Source: Bacteroidota bacterium
GTDB lineage: Bacteria > Bacteroidota > Bacteroidia > AKYH767-A > OLB10
Reading direction: 5' to 3'
Assembly (NCBI GenBank): GCA_016713525.1
Contig: JADJOZ010000003.1
Location: forward strand, 186,001 to 250,000
DNA length: 64,000 bases
Part shown: positions 38,393-47,978 of the stretch, one piece after another
Numbering within the stretch: position 1 is the first letter of the stretch
Layout: each line of letters begins with the position of its first letter
Made by a program: the position numbers and the translations under genes
Notes under the pieces: model-generated
Database searches by the model: none
What the model saw: only the letters and a program-made list of their open reading frames with translations
What the model was told of the DNA's origin: nothing

Positions 38393-38754
38393 ATGTCAGA
38401 AAGGGGAGAGTGAGTTACAAAATATATGTGGTTGAGTTATCTAAGAAGGTGTTCACATTGGATGCCAGATTTCGTGCTGCCAATCCGCAGTTTAACGGAG
38501 TATTGGAATGTTTGTATGTTGGAATGACCAGTAAAACACCTGAAGAACGCTTTAAACAACATAAAACCGGATATAGAAATTTGAAAGGTCATAAATTGTC
38601 GGCTAACATTGTAGAGAAATATGGCACTTACCTCCGACCAAGTTTGTACAATCATATAAATCTGAAACCCATGAACCGCGAGCAGGCACTGGAAATGGAG
38701 AAAAAAGTTGCCTGGGACTTAAGACGGCAGGGTTATGCTGTTTGGTTTAATTGA
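38393..38754 (+). CDS. GIY-YIG-like nuclease-domain protein (start restored by one base)
   Basis: The long frame begins with GTG at 38410, but the promoter points to the ATG at 38393, which reads MSERGE then stops. One missing G in the GGGG run at about 38403-38406 would give MSERGRVSYKIYVVELSKKV and 120 residues. The core CLYVGMTSKTPEERFKQHKT is the GIY-YIG-type strand-helix, and LSANIVEKYGTYLRPSLYNH follows. The end RQGYAVWFN is conserved in homologues I recall under the GIY-YIG name. Typical catalytic residues beyond YVG, R and H are not certain. Nuclease role not proven. Confidence 0.6.
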
Positions 38755-38979
38755 AGAGTTTTAACATTGTCTTAATTTGTTGATTTAATGTTCATCTCTT
38801 TAGTTGACTTCCTGACAATCGGATTGGAAGGCTGAATTGATATTGGTTGAAAAATAGTACATAAAGTATTGTTAATGAGTGATTTTCGTAATTGACCTTC
38901 TTAATAATTGGAATATATTAAGAAAAGTAATAATATTGTATTAAATCGTCAAACGCATATCAATTTTAAAAACACATTT

Positions 38980-39474
38980 ATGAAAAACACAGTTATTATT
39001 TTATTTTATCTGCTAACATTTTGGATTTGTTTCAATTGCATATTCACAAAATGTGAGATAACTAAAGATCCTATAACAGGTGATAAGGTAATCACAGCAA
39101 ATTACAAAGATCGCTGGGTTTATATGGAGAATAAAGTTGAAAACACCAAATTGGCAATTGTCAAAGGGTACGTTGGTGAACTGAATATTTCTTCTCCTGT
39201 TGGTGATGAGTTTATTATCAAACTAGATAATGACGAAGTATTAAACCTAAAGACTTCTGCAGTTGCAGCACCAAATAGTTATATTAGTCAGGGTGTTGTT
39301 TATACAAATTATACCTTTGAAACTATACTAGACAAAGCTACAGTTGCTAAGTTGGCTGCTCATGCACCTATCTTTATCAGGTTCCCAGATTTAAAATCAG
39401 GTGATCGCGATTGGATCGACAAAAAGTATTATAAAGCCATCAATGTTGGAGCTAAGTTTATTATGGAGAATTAA
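38980..39474 (+). CDS. Exported protein of unknown function
   Basis: The ATG at 38980 gives a hydrophobic N-terminus (MKNTVIILFYLLTFWICFNC), either a signal anchor or a lipoprotein signal with Cys20; an earlier start at 38908 only adds a non-hydrophobic lead. The mature part of about 145 residues is beta-rich with YVGELNISSPVGDEFIIKLD and YTNYTFETILDKATVAKLAA. No family recognised. Together with the next two genes it forms a group of unknown genes in an AT-rich, accessory-looking stretch. Confidence 0.5.
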   Translation: MKNTVIILFYLLTFWICFNCIFTKCEITKDPITGDKVITANYKDRWVYMENKVENTKLAIVKGYVGELNISSPVGDEFIIKLDNDEVLNLKTSAVAAPNSYISQGVVYTNYTFETILDKATVAKLAAHAPIFIRFPDLKSGDRDWIDKKYYKAINVGAKFIMEN

Positions 39475-39591
39475 TAATTGATTGGTTCTTATTAAAGTTG
39501 GGAGGTGATTATTTCATTATTCTTTTTCGAAATGGATTCATGAAATGATGTGTTCGGTCAAATTATTTATGCATTGCAATAATTTAATTCA

Positions 39592-40306
39592 ATGAAAATA
39601 GATTCCCGGCATATTAAGTCCCTACTTTTAATCCTCTTTATTTTCTGTTGAACAACTATTTCATATAGTCAAACCGCTAAATCACAAGAACGTTCCAAGA
39701 GGACGTTTTATTTTTATTGACAAAAATTCGATGATTCATTTTTTGAAATCCATCGGCCCTTTTCAGTGCGTCAGTAAGGATGGTGATGATCTTGGAGATA
39801 TGCTGCGAGCCATCCGGATACAAGCGGTGAATTCAGGTGCCAATTGTTTTAAGTTAAAAGATTTTCAGATTAATGACACCACCAAACAAATGGTGCTTAC
39901 TTTAGATACTTATTTAGCATCGGACCACCAGCTGGAATTAAATGCAGAAATGCATGAAACCAATGTTGTTTATATTATATCGGATGATAAATTTAGTGAC
40001 AAGGATTATTCCTTTAAATTAAATGGCGTAGCTATGAATATCAAGTCGGGATATTATCATAAGCATTATCTTAAACAGGGAACTGAAACTATTATTAACA
40101 AAGGAGGTTTTACCGGAACCAGCTTCCGTTTAAAGTGGGAAGAGAATAAACCACCGTTATTTTTAACAGTCTCAGGAGTTGCATTTGCAGAACCAACTGG
40201 TATTCCAATCAGAGGTCCCGGAGTTGCAATCACCACAGGGAAAATACATCAGTTAAGCAAAAATTTGGGTTTGTTGTTGGTGAACACTTTGGTTGAGGTG
40301 AGGTGA
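39592..40306 (+). CDS. Exported protein of unknown function, disrupted 5' end
   Basis: The intact frame begins at 39731 (MIHFLKSIGPFQCVSKDGDD), but codons upstream continue in that frame as GRFIFIDKNS. A frame from ATG 39592 encodes a signal-peptide-like start (KIDSRHIKSLLLILFIFC) followed by TGA and then TTISYSQTAKSQ. A stop plus a frameshift therefore break one gene of about 238 residues. The body contains GDMLRAIRIQAVNSGANCFK, resembling small exported proteins that bind or unfold amid stress, but I cannot name it. Real decay and sequence error are both possible. Confidence 0.4.
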
Positions 40307-40386
40307 TGTAAATTCAATTTGATTAATCAATTGCTTTATGATATTCGAATTTTTTTATAGGCGGATTTTTCGAAAATAACAGAAAA

Positions 40387-40782
40387 GTGACTTATGACAA
40401 CAATCGTTTGCTATGTTATTTTGGCAGATATGGTCTACTCAGTACAAAACCTACACATATTATTCCTATTGATGATAATGATGAAAATTGGTTAAAATTA
40501 CTGAGCTTTTTAAAATCGATTAAGTGGGAGAGCACGTATGACACATTAATTTGTGATGGAACCCAATGGACTTTAGATGCTGAATTTAAAGAAGTGAATA
40601 TTCACTGTTATGGATCTAATGCTTATCCACCTGATTTTGATTTTTTCTTAATGCATTTAAATAAAGTTATAGAATGTACAGGTATATCCATTGGTTCTCC
40701 CAGTATAAATGATAAACAGCTCTTTAAAATTGATTTTAGATGGAAGAAGCACTACCAGTTACCGGATTTTATATTAGAATGA
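40387..40782 (+). CDS. Hypothetical protein (GTG start)
   Basis: A 131-residue frame starting with GTG at 40387 (VTYDNNRLLCYFGRYGLLST). It is rich in aromatic and acidic residues (DDNDENWLKLLSFLKSIKWE, YDTLICDGTQWTLDAEFK). No signal peptide, transmembrane helix or known motif. An upstream in-frame start is not obvious, and a lesion could have removed the true start. Codon use looks coding and the frame is the longest in the region, so I keep it as likely real. Confidence 0.45.
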   Translation: MTYDNNRLLCYFGRYGLLSTKPTHIIPIDDNDENWLKLLSFLKSIKWESTYDTLICDGTQWTLDAEFKEVNIHCYGSNAYPPDFDFFLMHLNKVIECTGISIGSPSINDKQLFKIDFRWKKHYQLPDFILE

Positions 40783-41024
40783 AAAGTATTCCACCATTTT
40801 CAAAGCATTGCGCGTTTGCCTAAATTTCTGAATATTTTTATGCTTTGTAAATGCCCCTGATTGAAGTTGTTAATTAATACAAATTTTGCGTTCTTAATCT
40901 TTAGTATTCAGGATTGGTTGAATTTCAACTCATGGGAAGGAATATTCTCTTAATCATTTAGTGTTTGCCACACTATTCAACCTTTAATTTATAAATTGCT
41001 GATCAACTGACTAAATAAGTTCCT

Positions 41025-42693
41025 ATGAAAAATATAGATTTAAGAGTTTCGCTTTTAGGTTGCTTAATTATGATATCGGCCTCTGGATCTTTCAAAGGCA
41101 CAGGTTTCTTCAATGGGCCAGGCATTTTGAGGGAATTAATCTCATCGAGGGTTATGCAATTGCAGTTGACAACTCAGGAAATGTTTATACTTCAGGTGTT
41201 TTTCTGGCTACAGGTGATTGATCCGGGATCCGGGTTGCCAATTTAACTTCAGCGGGATTTCAGGATAAATTTATTTCTTAAGTTAGATGCTTCAGGCAAT
41301 TTTGTCTGGGCTAAACAAATGGGAGGAGCTGAGTTTGATTTTGGAATTTCAGTGGAAGTAGACGCTGCAGGGAATGTTTATACCACAGGTGCTTTTTCAG
41401 GAACGGTAGATTTTGATCCGGGAGTTGGTGTCAGCAATTTAACTTCTTTCGGAAGTAGCGATATTTATGTTTCAAAATTGGATCCATCCGGAAATTTTAT
41501 TTGGGTGAAGCAATTGGGCGGTATTGATTATGAACAAGCCAATTCAATTGTATTAGATCCTTCAGGGAACATATTCATAACAGGAACATTTGAAGGTACC
41601 TGCAGATTTCGATCCAGGATCCGGAACTAATAATTTAACTCCTGTCGCGGGAGGTGATGTTTATATTTGTAAATTGGATGTTCCAGGAAATTTTGGATGG
41701 GTTAACAAATTGGCGGCAATGGATTCGATTTCTGTGGTTCACTTGATATCAGATGCATCCGGTAATTTATACTTTGCAGGAGCGTTTGAAGGTTCTGTTG
41801 ATTTTGATCCGGGGAGCGGAAATACCACTTTAACAGCAGCTGGTTTCAGTGATTCATTTGTTTCTAAATTAGATGCATCAGGGAATTTTATATGGGCCCG
41901 GAATTTTAGTGGTGCTGTTACGAGACAGCATTTTCTGTTGCTGTAGATATCTCCGGTAATGTTTTGTCACAGGGACTTTTGATGGAACATCAGATTTTGA
42001 TCCGGGTCCGGAGTCAACAATTTAACTTCTGCAGGCTTTCAGGATATTTTTGTTGCAAAACTAAATGCTTCCGGAAATTTTTGGGCTCATCAATTAGGCA
42101 GTGTAGCTGACGATTGTGGAAATTCTGCAGCGGTGGATGCAACTGGTAATTTATATCTTGCCGGCTATTTTCAGACAACTGTTGATTTCAATCCTGGTGC
42201 AGGAACTAATGCCTTAACATCTTTTGGTGAAAATGACATTTTTGTTGCCAAATTTGACCCTTCAGGTAATTTTGTTTGGGTGAACCGAATGGGAGGTGCT
42301 GATTTTGATTATGCCTATTCTGTTGATGTTGATGCAACCGGAAATATTTACACCACCGGTGGTTTTGGAGACATTGCTGATTTTGATCCGGGAGCAGGTG
42401 TAACTAATTTGACAGCTTTAGGACGTGTAAATGCATTCGTACATAAATTGAGTGGATCTCCTTTGGATGTTAATGAATATGCTACCGGTCAATTTCCAGT
42501 TATTTACCCAAACCCTAATAATTCCGGTTTGTTTACAATTGTTTTACAGGAAGAAGTGAAAATAACTATTACGGATGCATCAGGAAGATGGGTATTGACG
42601 AAAATGTTTGCAGCCGGTGAAAATACTTTGGTTTTAAAGGATCAGCCAAATGGGTTTTACTTTCTTCAATTGTGGAATGATAGTCAGGTTTGA
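41025..42693 (+). CDS. SBBP-type beta-propeller protein with T9SS domain, frame-broken
   Basis: The frames 41025-41246, 41319-41630, 41590-41946 and 42133-42693 together spell one secreted protein of about 555 residues. Repeats of about 52-54 residues carry the SBBP pattern (SKLDPSGNFIWVKQLGG, LDPSGNIFITGTFEGT, DFDPGSGTNNLT), at least six times. The C-terminus (VIYPNPNNSGLFTIVLQEEV, LKDQPNGFYFLQLWNDSQV) is a T9SS sorting domain. At least five indels lie between, more than in neighbouring genes. Several are at G or C runs, so error remains likely, but this could be a true pseudogene. Confidence 0.75.
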
Positions 42694-42843
42694 ATTATAA
42701 ACTGGTTCTAAACAGATAATTTTGTTTCCTGGCTATTTGAGTACTTCCATTTGATTTGATTGTGGCATTTTGGAAAAGTAAATTTCTTCAAATACAGTTA
42801 TTTCTGATTGAACACCGAAAATCTGTTCTAATTTGATAAATTT

Positions 42844-42975
42844 ATGGGAAGACAAAGCAAACGGCTGATTAGAATTGTCCGTGAAAACGCCAAACTTGCA
42901 CCATCCAAAAAGATCCGTATAGTTTATGCGAATAACGATAATTTGATGGTGAGAGCGGAAAGCTTATCAAACTGA
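42844..42975 (+). CDS. Possible small basic ORF of 43 residues
   Basis: ATG at 42844 opens MGRQSKRLIRIVRENAKLAP and ends at 42975. It is basic and has no hydrophobic segment. There is no ribosome-binding or promoter support and no recognisable homology. It may be chance. Confidence 0.2.
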   Translation: MGRQSKRLIRIVRENAKLAPSKKIRIVYANNDNLMVRAESLSN

Positions 42976-42994
42976 GATGTATTTAATTTAGGTT

Positions 42995-43418
42995 ATGCAG
43001 ATCCCCTCTGTAGCGATGGCAGTAATAATCACCAAAAATAATTTATAAAGCAATCTTCCAGACTACAAACCACCAAACCATCAAATCAGCACCCATTCGA
43101 TCCGCCAGCCGGCGGACTCAGGGACAATAATCACCAAATCACCAAATTACCAAACCATCAAATCAGCACATTAGCAAATCAGCAAATCAGCACATTAGCA
43201 AATCAGCACCATTCGACTACGCTCAAGGCAAGCATCAGCACCCATTCGATCCGCCAGCCGGCGGACTCAGGGCACCCATTCGACTTCGCTCAGGGTACCC
43301 ATTCAGTGCTTGTCACCCATCGACTACGCTCAGGGCGGCGCTTGTCACACTTCGACTACGCTCAGGGCGGCGCTTGCCACTTGTCACTTGCCACTTGTCA
43401 CTTGCCACTTGTCACTTA
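42995..43418. repeat. Intergenic repeat cluster (TTCG...CTCAGGG family and AAATCA-type tracts)
   Basis: A non-coding patch made of three repeat types. (1) Tracts of CACCAAATCACCAAATTACC and CAAATCAGCACATTAG around 43062-43215. (2) Hairpin-like elements with constant ends ATTCG and CTCAGGG and a variable middle, at 43095-43123, 43211-43228, 43244-43272, 43278-43295, 43318-43335 and 43350-43367; two contain TCCGCC-AGCC-GGCGGA. (3) A CTTGCCACTTGTCA tandem at about 43370-43418 running up to the metG stop. The first type recurs, reversed, at 53517-53870. Confidence 0.75.
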
Positions 43419-45482
43419 TTTCACCGCACTCCCATCTCTCAAACTTTCCGAAGGCATGACAAACACCAGTTTCCCGGTTTCATCTTCAGCCATCAAAATC
43501 ATCCCTTTCGATTCGATGCCTTTTATTTTTCGGGGGGCCAGATTTGCAAGTAAAGTTACCTGTTGTCCGATGATGTTTTCAGGTGCGTAGTGTGCTGCAA
43601 TACCCGAGACAATAGTGCGTTTTTCGTCGCCGGTTGATACCAGCAATTTGAGCAGCTTATCGGTTTTTGGAACACGTTCCGCTTCCAGAATGGTGCCTAT
43701 GCGAATATCCATTTTCATGAATTCTTCAAAAGTTGTTTCGGGTTTTGGTGGTTCTGATTTTGTTTCTGCTGCAGAAGTTGCTGCTGCTTGTGCCTGAGTG
43801 GCAGCAATTGCAACTTTGGTTGCAGCAAGCTTTCGATTTGTGCTTCAATCGCAGGATCCTCGATTTTATCGAATAATAATGCAGCAGCGTTCAACTGATG
43901 TCCTTCCGTTAATAAATTACCAATGTGATGATCGTCCCATTGGTGATTATCGATGCCCAGCATATCACGTAATTTTTTGCCGGTATGTGGCAAGAAGGGT
44001 TCCATTAAAAGTGAAAGGGCACCTGTTACTTGCAGTGCAGCATGCAATACCGTTGCTGTTCTTTCTGCATCGGTCTTAATCAGTTTCCATGGTTCGAGAT
44101 CGGCGAGATATTTATTGCCGGCACGGGCAATATCCATGAGTAATGACAGTGCTTCGCGTAAACGATAGCGTTCGATACTCTCACCTATTTGCTTTTTGGT
44201 ATCTGCAATAAAGTTAATCAGTGTATTTTCAACTTCCGTATAATTTCCTTTGGCAGGAACTTTTCCTCCATAGTAATTTCCGGTCAATACCAATGTGCGG
44301 TTCACGAAATTACCAAGGATAGCAACAAGTTCACTGTTGTTACGAGCCTGAAAATCACGCCAGGTAAAATCGTTGTCTTTTGTTTCCAGGAGCTGTTGCA
44401 ATGAGTGTATATCTCAACACATCCTGCTTGCCGGGAAAATCATTGAGGTATTCGTGTAACCACACTGCCCAATTGCGGGACGTAGAAATTTTATCGCCTT
44501 CTAAATTCAAAAATTCATTGGCTGGAACATTTTCCGGCACAACATATCCGCCATGTGCTTTTAAGATAGCAGGGAAGATGATGCAATGGAAAACGATATT
44601 ATCCTTTCCGATGAAATGAATAAGTCGTGAATCCGGATTTTTCCAATAGTGTTCCCACTTATCGGGTAGTAATTCGCGGGTTGCAGAAATGTAACCGATA
44701 GGTGCATCAAACCACACATAAAGCACTTTTCCTTCTGCTCCGGGAATAGGAACCGGCACACCCCAATCGAGATCGCGGGTCATGGCACGTGGTTGAAGTC
44801 CATCGCCGGCATCTAACCACGATTTACATTGGCCGTAGACATTCGGTTTCCAATCGTTTTTATGACCTACTAAAATATATTCACGCAACCAGGGAGCATA
44901 ATCGTTGAGAGGTAAAAACCAATGTTTGGTTTCACGCATCACCGGCTTGCTGCCACTTAGTTTCGAACGTGGGTTAATGAGATCGGAGGGGCTCAAAGAA
45001 CTTCCGCAGTTTTCGCACTGATCACCATAAGCTTTTTCATTTCCACATTTAGGACAAGTACCTTCAATATACCGATCAGCTAAAAACTGTTTTGCTTCTT
45101 CATCATAATATTGTTCGGTAACCTGTTCGGTAAATTTTCCGGTATCGTAGAGTTGTTTAAAAAATCCTGAAGCAGTTTCGTGATGTTTTTTATTCGAGGT
45201 GCGTGAGTAAATATCGAATGATATTCCAAATTCAGCGAACGAATCACCCATCATTTTGTGATACTTATCTACCACTTGCTGTGGTGAAATTCCTTCAGCT
45301 TTTGCTTTGATGGTAATAGGAACTCCATGCTCATCGGAGCCACAAATAAATTTGACATCTTCACCTTTCAAACGCATGTAGCGAACAAAAACATCGGCAG
45401 GAATATAACATCCCGCAAGGTGGCCAATATGTACGGGACCATTGGCATAGGGAAGAGCGGCGGTAACAAGAATCGGTTTCAC
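43416..45482 (-). CDS. metG: Methionyl-tRNA synthetase with C-terminal tRNA-binding domain (two indels)
   Basis: Class I synthetase charging tRNA-Met. Pieces: 44355-45482 (GTG start; YANGPVHIGHLAG with the HIGH box, zinc knuckle CPKCGNEKAYGDQCENC, GDKISTSRNW as the KMSKS box), 43715-44401 (anticodon-binding helical domain, YLADLEPWKLIKTDAERTAT) and 43416-43718 (tRNA-binding OB domain, MDIRIGTILEAERVPKTDKL). An extra C at 44386-44387 and a missing T in TTT at 43831-43833 (minus-strand A run) account for both breaks and leave 688 residues. An Ala-rich linker (about 25 residues) joins the OB domain. Essential gene, so these are errors. Confidence 0.95.
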
Positions 45483-45731
45483 AAAGGTTGGTTTTGCAGG
45501 TGGCTTTTTGGTTTAACCATCCCATTTTTGATTCTCCAAAGATACAGAAACAGGTCGGATTAATTTTGGTTGTGTGCAGGTTGTTTGATTCATTTCGGAA
45601 AATAAAGTGTATGGTAAAGATGTTCTTTATAATTGATATACAGTTAGTTGCAAGGTTGAATATTTTCGTTCATAACTCCTTTGCGGGAAGTACAAATGAA
45701 ACTGAAAGAAAATTACCTTTGTAATTATCCT

Positions 45732-46625
45732 ATGAATACGCCACCTCTTTTAGTTCCCGGAAGTAAAATCGGAATTGTTGCTCCGGCCCGTAAAGTGAGT
45801 CCCGAAGAAATGCAGCCTGCCATTGATCAGTTGCATCAATGGGGATTTGAGGTTGCAAAAGGTATGTATTTATATGAACAGGACCATCAGTTTGCCGGAA
45901 CCGATCAGCAACGCTGGGCCGATTTGCAGATGATGCTGGATGATGCGTCGGTAAATGCTGTTTTGTTTGCCCGCGGCGGTTATGGTTGTGCACGTATAAT
46001 CGATAAACTCGATTTTACGAGGTTCATGCGATCACCAAAATGGTTGATTGGCTTCAGTGATTTTACTGCTCTTCATTCGCACGTAAACCGTCATTGTAAA
46101 ATTGAAACCATGCATGCACCTATGGCATTTAATTTTCCAACTACACCTGCACCGGTACTCGACAAGTTAAAGCAACTTTTAACGGGACATGCAGTCAGCT
46201 ACGATATGAGTCCATCGATTTTGAATCGCCTGGGCAAAGTGCAAGGTGAGCTGGTAGGTGGTAATTTGTCGCTGCTATATGCTATGGCCGGTACCGATTC
46301 TGATCTGCTCACTAAAGGTAAAGTATTATTTCTGGAAGATCTCGATGAGTATTTGTATCATATCGACAGGATGATGATTAATTTGAAGCGCACCCAAAAG
46401 CTAAGCCATTTAAAGGGACTTGTTGTTGGTGGTATGTCGGCAATGCGTGACAATACCATTCCTTTTGGGAAGTCGGCTGAAGAAATTATTTTGGATGCTG
46501 TGAAAGAATACGATTACCCTGTATGTTTTGGAATGCCGGCGGGACATGTTACCGATAATCACCCATTGGTTTTAGGGCGAAAAATAAAATTGTCTGTAGG
46601 TGAAAAAGTAACGATTTCTTTGTAA
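45732..46625 (+). CDS. LD-carboxypeptidase (muramoyltetrapeptide carboxypeptidase, S66)
   Basis: The ATG at 45732 is preferred to one at 45681 because the S66 N-terminus MNTPPLLVPGSKIGIVAPAR begins there. The catalytic triad is visible: Ser in LIGFSDFTALH, Glu in LFLEDLDEYLYHIDRMM and His in MPAGHVTDNHPLVLGRK. The ARGGYGCARIIDKLDF signature strand of the N-terminal domain is also present. The enzyme removes D-Ala from the peptidoglycan tetrapeptide in recycling. 297 residues; no signal peptide, so cytoplasmic. It is divergent from metG (249 bp between starts). Confidence 0.92.
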   Translation: MNTPPLLVPGSKIGIVAPARKVSPEEMQPAIDQLHQWGFEVAKGMYLYEQDHQFAGTDQQRWADLQMMLDDASVNAVLFARGGYGCARIIDKLDFTRFMRSPKWLIGFSDFTALHSHVNRHCKIETMHAPMAFNFPTTPAPVLDKLKQLLTGHAVSYDMSPSILNRLGKVQGELVGGNLSLLYAMAGTDSDLLTKGKVLFLEDLDEYLYHIDRMMINLKRTQKLSHLKGLVVGGMSAMRDNTIPFGKSAEEIILDAVKEYDYPVCFGMPAGHVTDNHPLVLGRKIKLSVGEKVTISL

Positions 46626-46675
46626 ATTTACATCGTTAATTATTTTTTATTTCATTTTTTCAAATGTTTTTTCTT

Positions 46676-47041
46676 ATGGCAGAACACAACGAACTGGGCA
46701 AGACCGGTGAAGAAATTGCAGCAGAATTTTTGCGATCGAATGGTTACACAATTTTAGATCAGTGCTGGCGGTCGGGCTATCTTGAATTAGATATTATAGC
46801 CGTGCATCAGGATATGCTTGTAATTGTAGAAGTAAAAACGCGACGGAATATTTTTCATGGTCATCCTGATGATACCATCAGTCGGAAAAAATTAAATCAA
46901 TTGTATGAAGCAGCCGACAGATACATCGAAAACAAAAAATGACACTGGAAGTGCGGTACGATTTAATTACTATTTTTTATTATGGCCAGGGAATGGGTTG
47001 TGGAACATATTCCCGATGCATTTTATCCTTTTATGAGTTGA
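46676..47041 (+). CDS. YraN (UPF0102) putative endonuclease, two indels
   Basis: Starts at 46676 (MAEHNELGKTGEEIAAEFLR). The fold signature LELDIIAVHQDMLVIVEVKT is the PD-(D/E)XK-like ELD...VEVK pattern of UPF0102. The long frame stops at 46942, but the rest (MTLEVRYDLITIFYYGQG, then VVEHIPDAFYPFMS) is spelled in two other frames. One missing A in A6 at 46934-46939 and one extra G in GGG at 46995-46997 give 121 residues, the family length. Roles of this family remain unproven (a Holliday junction resolvase-like fold). Confidence 0.85.
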
Positions 47042-47108
47042 GATGTTATCATCCTGAAAGTGCATTGCCTTGGTTCAAATAAAAATTTCTAATGAGCTAA
47101 CATCTGAT

Positions 47109-47411
47109 TTATAAATCTACACGAAGCCGCAAACGACCACCAAAGCCTTCAGTTATGATGCGCATCAGCGTCGATAGCCTGATGTCGCTTGCATCATTTT
47201 CTATTCGGGAAATATACGTTTTAGTTGTACCACATTTCGCAGCAAGTTGTTCTTGTGTCAGCCCCATTTCTTTTCGAAGTTCCTGAAGCAAAACACCTAT
47301 TTTGAAAGCCTCAAACTGCTGTTCATATTTCTCTCTCTTTTTGGTGCCTTTTTTACCATATTGTTTATCCAGATGGTCAGAAAGAGTAGTAATTTCAGGA
47401 GTTTTTTTCAT
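47109..47411 (-). CDS. Xre-family antitoxin-type HTH regulator (HigA-like)
   Basis: The ATG at 47411 gives 100 residues: MKKTPEITTLSDHLDKQYGK, a Lys/Glu helix (KKREKYEQQFEAFKIGVLLQ), then a Cro/C1-type HTH (EMGLTQEQLAAKCGTTKTYI, SRIENDASDIRLSTLMRIIT) and a short beta end (GGRLRLRVDL). A longer frame to 47501 is an artefact of poly-T. This is the antitoxin of a type II system of Bacteroidota in which the RelE/HigB-type toxin is encoded immediately upstream; see 47420-47725. The toxin-antitoxin pair would autoregulate from the region 47725-47978. Confidence 0.75.
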   Translation of the reverse strand: MKKTPEITTLSDHLDKQYGKKGTKKREKYEQQFEAFKIGVLLQELRKEMGLTQEQLAAKCGTTKTYISRIENDASDIRLSTLMRIITEGFGGRLRLRVDL

Positions 47412-47419
47412 GGAAATAT

Positions 47420-47725
47420 TTTTCTGGGTTTTTTTTCGGTTTTTTTTTTTTTTTTGGGGGGTTTTTTTTTTTTTTTTTTTTAAAAACCTTGGAAGGGACA
47501 ACCAACCCTCTCCTTAAAAAAAAAAAAAAACCCCAATTTATTTATGGTGTTTTTGCGGGCCTTTTAAAAAACCGGGGGGTTCTTGTTTTTTTGGGGGTTT
47601 TTTTTGTGTTTTTTTTTTTTTTGTTTTTTTTTTTTGATTTTTTTTTTAATTTTTTTTTTTTTTTTTGTGGGTGGTTGTAAATTTAAAAAATTATTTTTTT
47701 TGTTTTTTTATTAAAAGGACGGGGG
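47420..47725. other. Homopolymer-garbled segment, probably covering a RelE/HigB toxin gene
   Basis: Nearly all bases are T, A or G runs of 5-20, unlike anything else in the window. It looks like a failed consensus, not biology. On the minus strand within 47531-47578 one can still read GGT TTT TTA AAA and CAA AAA ACA CCA TAA ATA AAT, close to the conserved HGFIKKTQKTPxNEI-type end of HigB-like toxins that precede this antitoxin. That inference rests on a distorted read. Confidence 0.4.
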
Positions 47726-47952
47726 GGTTTATATTTTCATCAAAGTTAGCTAATTAGGTAACAAATTACAAGATTACCTGTGAAAAAATTATAAAAATGC
47801 TTCTGTCAAAGGTAACAAAAATGATTTGCTTTTGCATAATTACACTCATATTTGGCTGAAAAACAGAAGGATGCAGCAATTTAGATAAAATGCAAACTCC
47901 TCTACTTACGCCATTAATTCCATTTCACTGTCCGGCGCTCCCCTTAAAATCG

Positions 47953-47960
47953 TATCTTTG
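47953..47960 (+). promoter_or_regulatory. -7 box of the RluB-like gene (TATCTTTG)
   Basis: TATCTTTG lies 18 bases before the ATG at 47979. No TTG sits exactly 19-20 bases upstream (CTG at about 47928-47930 is nearest). Confidence 0.45.
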
Positions 47961-47978
47961 CACCTCAAAATCAGCAAA

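Noticed and set aside
43306..43590. Plus-strand ORF beside metG
   Set aside because: It runs through the repeat cluster and the opposite strand of the metG C-terminus; shadow of a real gene.
47247..47680. Phe-rich ORFs in the poly-T patch
   Set aside because: They read runs of TTT as Phe; the sequence is a failed consensus.
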